NCBI GenBank assembly: GCA_023436805.1
Contig: JAEZHT010000061.1
Coordinates: forward strand, 1 to 10,956
Source: Bacillota bacterium
Lineage (GTDB): Bacteria > Bacillota_I > Bacilli_A > Acholeplasmatales > UBA5453
Reading direction: 5' to 3'
Length of the DNA stretch: 10,956 nt
The position numbers and the translations under genes were made by a program. Shown in pieces: positions 6,981-10,956 of this stretch. The notes under the pieces are model-generated. The model worked only from the letters and a program-made list of their open reading frames with translations. It was not told where the DNA came from and did no database searches. Position 1 is the first letter of the stretch, and every line of letters starts with the position of its first letter.

Positions 6981-7016
6981 GTACAATCGAGGTGAACAAA
7001 ATAAAAAGGAGATTAT

Positions 7017-7946
7017 ATGAGAAAAATATTTCTAGTATTGGCTTTAGCATTGTCATTCAGTTTAGCCGCTTGTACCTCTGGGTCATCATTTGATGAAACA
7101 AAGAACATCACAGTTTACACCCGTGATACCACCTCTGGTACACGTGCAGGTTTTATGGAAGGGATCGGATTGGCAGAAGCTGTCAGTTCCGATGATGTCC
7201 TTGTCGATGGTTTTGTTATCAAAGACAACACAGGTATCATGACATCAATGGGAACCGATGAATATGGGATTGGCTATGTATCCCTATCCTCATTAAACAA
7301 CACCATTAAAGGATTAAGTTTTGAAGGTGTCGCACCAACGGTTACGAATGTACTCAATAACACCTATGGATTAAAACGCCCATTCATGTGGATGGTTAGA
7401 GACGCAGGCGATTATGAATCGACAGAAATCGAACAATTGGTTAATGCGTTCGTCGCATTCTTAGGTACCACAGACGCAGCAGACATCATCAACAATAATG
7501 GCGCGATTGCTTTAGAAACCACAGTGACATGGGATTCAATCAAAGCACAACACGCAATCACAGCTCGTAATAATGCCAACGTCACCATTCGTTTTGGTGG
7601 GTCTGACTCCATTCAAAAAGTCGCACAAGCTTTGACACAAGCGTTCAGTGCGAAAGCCGGTAACTTTGTGGCTGAACACGATCATACCGGTTCTGGGGAT
7701 GCGTACAAACGTACACAAACGATTGGTTTAAGTGATCCCGTTTCTAAACACGTTGGATTCTCTTCAAGATATTTCAAAAATACAGAAAAAGTTGGGGTTG
7801 CAACCTCGGATATGGGTCAATTGGCTTGGGACGCGATTGTTGCGATTGTCCATAAGAACAACCCAGTAACTAACATTACAGCTGCACAACTCAAAGCGAT
7901 TTACGACGGTACATATTCTAAGTGGTCAGACGTCGTTTCTGAATAA
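7017..7946 (+). CDS. pstS: Phosphate-binding lipoprotein PstS, apparently circularly permuted
   Basis: This is a 309-residue lipoprotein that captures phosphate outside the membrane for PstCAB. A short signal peptide ends in lipobox LAAC with lipidated Cys19. Residues 29-165 correspond to the usual second half. ITVYTRDTTSGTR (31-43) holds Arg36, Ser40, Gly41 and Thr42, matching the E. coli phosphate ligands Arg135, Ser139, Gly140 and Thr141. YGIGYVSLSSL (83-93) and a typical C-terminal helix follow. Residues 188-307 correspond to the usual first half: FGGSDSIQKVAQAL (193-206), HTGSGDAYK (223-231, equivalent to the Ser38 region), IGLSDPV (236-242, Asp240 as Asp56), then DAIVAIVHKNNPV and AIYDGTYSKWSDV, where the chain ends. 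The order is therefore reversed relative to normal PstS, with no sign of a frameshift. AAAGGAGA (7005-7012) precedes the ATG. It is first in the Pho-regulated operon. Confidence 0.88.
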   Translation: MRKIFLVLALALSFSLAACTSGSSFDETKNITVYTRDTTSGTRAGFMEGIGLAEAVSSDDVLVDGFVIKDNTGIMTSMGTDEYGIGYVSLSSLNNTIKGLSFEGVAPTVTNVLNNTYGLKRPFMWMVRDAGDYESTEIEQLVNAFVAFLGTTDAADIINNNGAIALETTVTWDSIKAQHAITARNNANVTIRFGGSDSIQKVAQALTQAFSAKAGNFVAEHDHTGSGDAYKRTQTIGLSDPVSKHVGFSSRYFKNTEKVGVATSDMGQLAWDAIVAIVHKNNPVTNITAAQLKAIYDGTYSKWSDVVSE

Positions 7947-7953
7947 ACCTGAA

Positions 7954-7974
7954 ATAGGCCCGTTTGGGTCTTTT
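7954..7974 (+). terminator. Terminator-like attenuator between pstS and pstC
   Basis: AGGCCC (7956-7961) pairs with GGGTCT (7966-7971) with one G-U around loop GTTT, then TTTC. The T-run is short, so it probably terminates only part of the transcripts and lets pstS be made in excess over the membrane components. The same stem sequence ends thrS. Confidence 0.65.
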
Positions 7975-7997
7975 CTTGCCTAATAAAGGAGTATCTG

Positions 7998-8954
7998 ATG
8001 CAATCAAAAATACATTTAAAACAAACTCAAAAAAGACATAATCAATGGCTAGATAACGCCATTAAATACATCTTGATGGGTTTCGCTATATTATCATCCT
8101 CATTCATATTCATCATCGCAGGTGTCATCATGGTTAAAGGGGTTACCCCTTTTGTCACGAGTAATGGCGGATTGGGTCGTGTGAACCTTGCGGACTTTTT
8201 AACTGGAACCACGTGGTTGATTGGTGAATCGTTTAACTCCAATTTATACGCGGTAGGTTTTCTCATCATCTCCACGCTATTCATTGCATTTTTATCGCTA
8301 ATGATTTCATTTCCTGTTGGGGTACTCACGGCTTTATTTATTGCTAAAATTGCCCCCAAAAAATTGGCTGAAACCTTAAGAACTGTCATTGAAATGCTTG
8401 CCTCCATCCCATCCATCATTTACGGTTTGTTTGGGGCGGGTATCATACTTAAATTGGTATACGATTTATCCATGTCTTTGGGTTTCCAATCCAAAGGTGG
8501 GAATTCTATTTTATCCTCGGTTTTGGTCTTAGCCATCATGACCATTCCAACCATCGCCTCCATCAGTGAAGTTGCGATTCGTAGCGTCGATAAGTCGATT
8601 GAACACGGGTCATTGGCTCTAGGTGCGTCCAAAACCCAAACCCATTTCAAAGTCGTATTGACCTCTGCTAAGAGCGGGATATTCACTTCAGCGATATTGG
8701 GTATTGGTCGTGTTTTAGGTGAAGCGACCGCTGTTTCCTTGGTTGCGGGTGGTCGACGTAGTGGGATCAATTTTAATATCCTAGATACGACATCGACCTT
8801 AACAACCATGATGTTAGAAGGCATGAAAGAAACCACAGGGTTAGATTATGATATTCGATTTTCAGTTGGGATTGTCCTTATGGTGGTCATCTTGATTACC
8901 AACTTCACCTTGAACTATATCAAACGAAAAGTGGGTAATGTCGATGTTAAATAG
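7998..8954 (+). CDS. pstC: Phosphate ABC transporter permease PstC
   Basis: This is a 318-residue membrane subunit that pairs with PstA to form the phosphate channel. A cytoplasmic basic N-terminus leads to six predicted helices at about 23-47, 83-112, 133-156, 171-193, 226-250 and 287-308. The family phrase IPSIIYGLFG (137-146) and the cytoplasmic EAA loop EHGSLALGASKTQTHFKVVL (202-221) contact the ATPase PstB. GRVLGEATAVSLVAGG (237-252) is the usual helix after the EAA loop. The start ATG has AAAGGAG (7985-7991) 6 bases upstream. The first external loop (48-82) is of ordinary size. The gene overlaps pstA. Length and motif order are normal for the family. Identification as PstC rather than PstA rests on gene order and the paired second permease. 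Confidence 0.92.
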   Translation: MQSKIHLKQTQKRHNQWLDNAIKYILMGFAILSSSFIFIIAGVIMVKGVTPFVTSNGGLGRVNLADFLTGTTWLIGESFNSNLYAVGFLIISTLFIAFLSLMISFPVGVLTALFIAKIAPKKLAETLRTVIEMLASIPSIIYGLFGAGIILKLVYDLSMSLGFQSKGGNSILSSVLVLAIMTIPTIASISEVAIRSVDKSIEHGSLALGASKTQTHFKVVLTSAKSGIFTSAILGIGRVLGEATAVSLVAGGRRSGINFNILDTTSTLTTMMLEGMKETTGLDYDIRFSVGIVLMVVILITNFTLNYIKRKVGNVDVK

Positions 8955-10155
8955 CCGTAAAAAGAAAGACCTCATCTTACAATCCATCACCTATGTCGCT
9001 TCATTCATCTCCTTGTTCGTTTTAATTTCGATTCTATTGTTTGTATTCCTCAATGGATTCAAACTGCTCAATATGGACCTCATCACACACAATTTTGAAT
9101 CCCGTAGTTATATTGCAGATTTAAAAGATTTTACCGGTCCTGGGGTATTCAATACCAATAAAGATTTTGATGATAACACCTATTACTCAACCAAGTGGGG
9201 GATTGCCTTAAGTGATTCTGAAAACTTGATGGGGCATACGATTGTCTTAGTAACTTACGTTCATCCAGATTCACCATTTAAAGATTTGCGAAATAAGGGG
9301 GTAGCTACCCAAGATTTGAGGCTCGATATCGATTATGAAATCGTTAGAATCGCCTTTGACGATGGGCCATCGGCACTATCGATTCAAGGCGCACAACATA
9401 TGATTCAAGTATTGGATACGAAAACAACGTTCCGTGAACTGGAATATTCAACTTCAGGTGGAGGGATTCGTGGTTCAATCATCACAACCCTTTATTTGAT
9501 TGGCTTAACATTATTGATTGCGTTACCTGTCGGTGTCGGTGCTGCTTTGTATTTGAATGAATACGCACCAAACAATAAGTTTACCAAAATGTTGAGAAAT
9601 TTGATTGAAACCTTAACCGGTGTCCCATCCATCATTTATGGTTTGATGGGGTTAGCCTTGTTTGTCCCACTCACCATCTCCCTCACCAGAGCCACAGGGG
9701 CTAACCTCATTTCAGGGGCACTTACATTATCCGTCATTTTGATGCCTGTCATCATCCGCACCACGGAAGAATCACTAAAAGTGGTCCCGGATGACTATAG
9801 ACACGCCTCCCTCGCTTTGGGTGGAAATAAAACCCAAACCACATTTAAAATTGTCTTACCAAGTGCATTTTCAGGTATCCTAACCGCGACGTTACTCGCG
9901 ATTGGCAGAATCATTGGAGAAAGTGCTGCCTTGGTATTCGCGATTGGTACTGCAATCAAAGACAACGTTTCGATCTTTGATAAGTCGACGTCATTGTCTG
10001 TCCACATTTGGGCGATGATGACCGATGAACCAGCCAACATTGAGTTATCGACCACCATCGCCATCATCATTTTGGTGATTGTGTTGTCGATGAATTTATC
10101 GATCAAATTGATCTCTAAAAGATTGTTAAGAAAGTATGGTGTCACCCATGAATAA
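8944..10155 (+). CDS. pstA: Phosphate ABC transporter permease PstA with large extracytoplasmic insertion
   Basis: This is a 403-residue membrane subunit, second half of the phosphate channel. The C-terminal 230 residues are standard PstA: helix at about 178-205, VPSIIYGLMG (227-236), EAA loop HASLALGGNKTQTTFKIVLP (287-306), GRIIGESAALVFAIGTA and a last helix near 370-388. Between the first helix (about 17-38) and the second lies a segment of about 130 residues outside the membrane. Most PstA proteins, near 290 residues in all, have only a short loop there. Part of it (86-170) resembles a PDZ fold: WGIAL, then VTYVHPDSPF, IDYEIVRIAFDDG and a helix GAQHMIQVL. The ATG at 8944 lies 8 bases after GTGGG; an ATG at 8938 would add two residues. 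It overlaps pstC by 11 bases and pstB by 8. Confidence 0.9.
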   Translation: MLNSRKKKDLILQSITYVASFISLFVLISILLFVFLNGFKLLNMDLITHNFESRSYIADLKDFTGPGVFNTNKDFDDNTYYSTKWGIALSDSENLMGHTIVLVTYVHPDSPFKDLRNKGVATQDLRLDIDYEIVRIAFDDGPSALSIQGAQHMIQVLDTKTTFRELEYSTSGGGIRGSIITTLYLIGLTLLIALPVGVGAALYLNEYAPNNKFTKMLRNLIETLTGVPSIIYGLMGLALFVPLTISLTRATGANLISGALTLSVILMPVIIRTTEESLKVVPDDYRHASLALGGNKTQTTFKIVLPSAFSGILTATLLAIGRIIGESAALVFAIGTAIKDNVSIFDKSTSLSVHIWAMMTDEPANIELSTTIAIIILVIVLSMNLSIKLISKRLLRKYGVTHE

Positions 10156-10903
10156 AGTTTTTGAAGTTAAAGGACTTGACCTCTATTATGGTCAAAAACA
10201 AGCATTAAAGCACATTGAATTTTCGATTTATGAGAAGAAGGTAACCGCGTTGATTGGTCCTTCAGGCTGTGGAAAATCGACTTTTCTTCGTACCTTGAAC
10301 CGAATGAATGACTTGATTGAAAATTGCGTGATTCAAGGTGAAATCCATTATAATAATCAACAAATTTATGATAAACAAACCGATGTGATTGGTTTGAGAA
10401 TCAAAGTCGGGATGGTGTTTCAAAAACCCAACCCGTTCCCGATGAGTATTTATGACAACATCGTCTATGGTCCAAGATGCCAAGGCATTAAAAACAAAGC
10501 AGAACTGGATGAGATTGTGAAAACCTCACTAGAACAAGCCGCGCTTTGGGAAGAAGTCAAAGACCGTTTGAGAGAATCTGCATTATCTTTATCAGGTGGG
10601 CAACAACAGCGTTTGTGTATCGCTAGAGCGTTAGCGATGAAACCTGAAGTACTCTTGATGGATGAACCCACATCAGCACTAGATCCCATCGCCACCTCTA
10701 AAATCGAAGATTTGATTTTACAGCTCAAACAACATTACACGATTGTGATTGTCACACACAACATGCAACAAGCTGCACGAATTTCCGACTATACCGCATT
10801 TTTCCTCTTAGGTGAAATGGTTGAATATGAGGAAACTGAAAGATTATTCTCACACCCGAGGGACCAACGCACCGAAGATTACATCACCGGTCGTTTTGGA
10901 TAA
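10148..10903 (+). CDS. pstB: Phosphate ABC transporter ATP-binding protein PstB
   Basis: This is a 251-residue cytoplasmic ATPase that drives phosphate import. Walker A is GPSGCGKST (37-45), followed by the PstB-typical LRTLNRMNDL. The Q-loop is MVFQKPNPFPMSIYDNI (89-105, Gln92), the signature LSGGQQQRLCIARAL (148-162), Walker B LLMDEPTSALDP (169-180, Glu173), and the H-loop VTHNMQQAARISDYTAFF (202-219). The latter two blocks, and KPNPFPMSI, single out PstB from other ABC ATPases. I prefer the ATG at 10148: GGTG lies 6 bases upstream, and the start context closely resembles that of the next gene (GGTG...ACCCATGAAT). An ATG at 10136 would add four residues. It overlaps pstA by 8 bases. Length and all catalytic motifs are normal. 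Confidence 0.96.
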   Translation: MNKVFEVKGLDLYYGQKQALKHIEFSIYEKKVTALIGPSGCGKSTFLRTLNRMNDLIENCVIQGEIHYNNQQIYDKQTDVIGLRIKVGMVFQKPNPFPMSIYDNIVYGPRCQGIKNKAELDEIVKTSLEQAALWEEVKDRLRESALSLSGGQQQRLCIARALAMKPEVLLMDEPTSALDPIATSKIEDLILQLKQHYTIVIVTHNMQQAARISDYTAFFLLGEMVEYEETERLFSHPRDQRTEDYITGRFG

Positions 10904-10912
10904 TGATATAAT
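10904..10912 (+). promoter_or_regulatory. Possible internal promoter before phoU
   Basis: TGA-TATAAT is a consensus -10 (10907-10912) with TGn extension placed directly after the pstB stop. The start site would be near 10919, giving a leader of about 14 bases with AAAGGTG (10919-10925), the same arrangement as at mrp. No -35 is evident. Confidence 0.4.
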
Positions 10913-10932
10913 GAAAGTAAAGGTGATTACCC

Positions 10933-10956
10933 ATGAATCGTAATACATATCAAACC
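10933..10956 (+). CDS. phoU: Start of next gene, probably phoU (partial)
   Basis: An ATG at 10933 follows AAAGGTG (10919-10925) at a good distance. The eight codons in the window read MNRNTYQT. The sequence itself is too short to identify. The call rests on position, because phoU, the regulator that links Pst transport to the PhoR kinase, nearly always follows pstB. A different gene cannot be excluded. Confidence 0.5.

Noticed and set aside
7017..7946. PstS as a truncated or frameshifted pseudogene, given its unusual motif order
   Set aside because: The frame is intact from signal peptide to stop, both halves are complete with ligand residues, and promoter, ribosome binding site and downstream genes are all in place.
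8042..8836. Two long open frames on the minus strand (125 and 138 codons) inside pstC
   Set aside because: They lie wholly opposite a clear membrane protein gene, lack ribosome binding sites and resemble no family; they are by-products of the codon pattern of pstC.
10911..10943. Ten-codon open frame (MKVKVITHES) between pstB and the next gene
   Set aside because: No ribosome binding site of its own; it overlaps the -10 and the ribosome binding site of the probable phoU.

Overview
The window looks like a chromosomal segment from a low-GC bacterium of the Firmicutes/Mollicutes branch, most likely a relative of Acholeplasma that uses the standard code. The evidence is AT-rich codon use, strong AAAGGAG-type ribosome binding sites, near-consensus sigma-A promoters, a lipoprotein pstS, and Trp encoded by TGG. 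Ten of the eleven stop codons are TAA, one is TAG, and TGA is used neither as stop nor as sense. The assignment is from sequence style only. All genes are on the + strand. There is no mobile element, CRISPR array, tRNA or rRNA, and no gene-free stretch longer than about 220 bases.

Layout. (1) Bases 1-169 are the 3' end of threonyl-tRNA synthetase (thrS), followed by a terminator. (2) Bases 249-2629 hold a promoter, a roughly 108-nt leader with dyad symmetry, then a two-gene ABC exporter (NatA/YhaQ-like ATPase plus NatB/YhaP-like permease) and a terminator. (3) Bases 2632-5110 hold an apparently self-regulated efflux operon. It has three similar 16-bp inverted repeats, one lying in the spacer of a perfect TTGACA-17-TATAAT promoter. 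These precede an MFS efflux transporter and an unusual 343-residue ArsR-like regulator with a C-terminal winged helix. (4) Bases 5140-6980 hold an extended -10 promoter driving Mrp (an iron-sulfur P-loop carrier family protein) and a tightly coupled alpha/beta hydrolase, ending in a terminator. (5) From 6922 to the end is a phosphate-starvation operon: Pho box, pstS, an intercistronic terminator-like attenuator, pstC, pstA, pstB and the first codons of a probable phoU.

The most notable observation is in the phosphate operon. PstS appears to be circularly permuted. The half that normally forms the C-terminal part (with the R-D-x-x-S-G-T phosphate motif) directly follows the lipobox. The half that normally starts the protein forms the C-terminus and ends at the usual lobe-crossing point. 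All the main phosphate-contact positions seem present, so the protein is probably functional. The PstA permease in the same operon also carries an extra extracytoplasmic insertion of about 120 residues that resembles a PDZ fold. Other points of interest are the three-operator array, a Pho promoter that overlaps the terminator hairpin of the preceding operon, and an Mrp without the usual CxxC pair.
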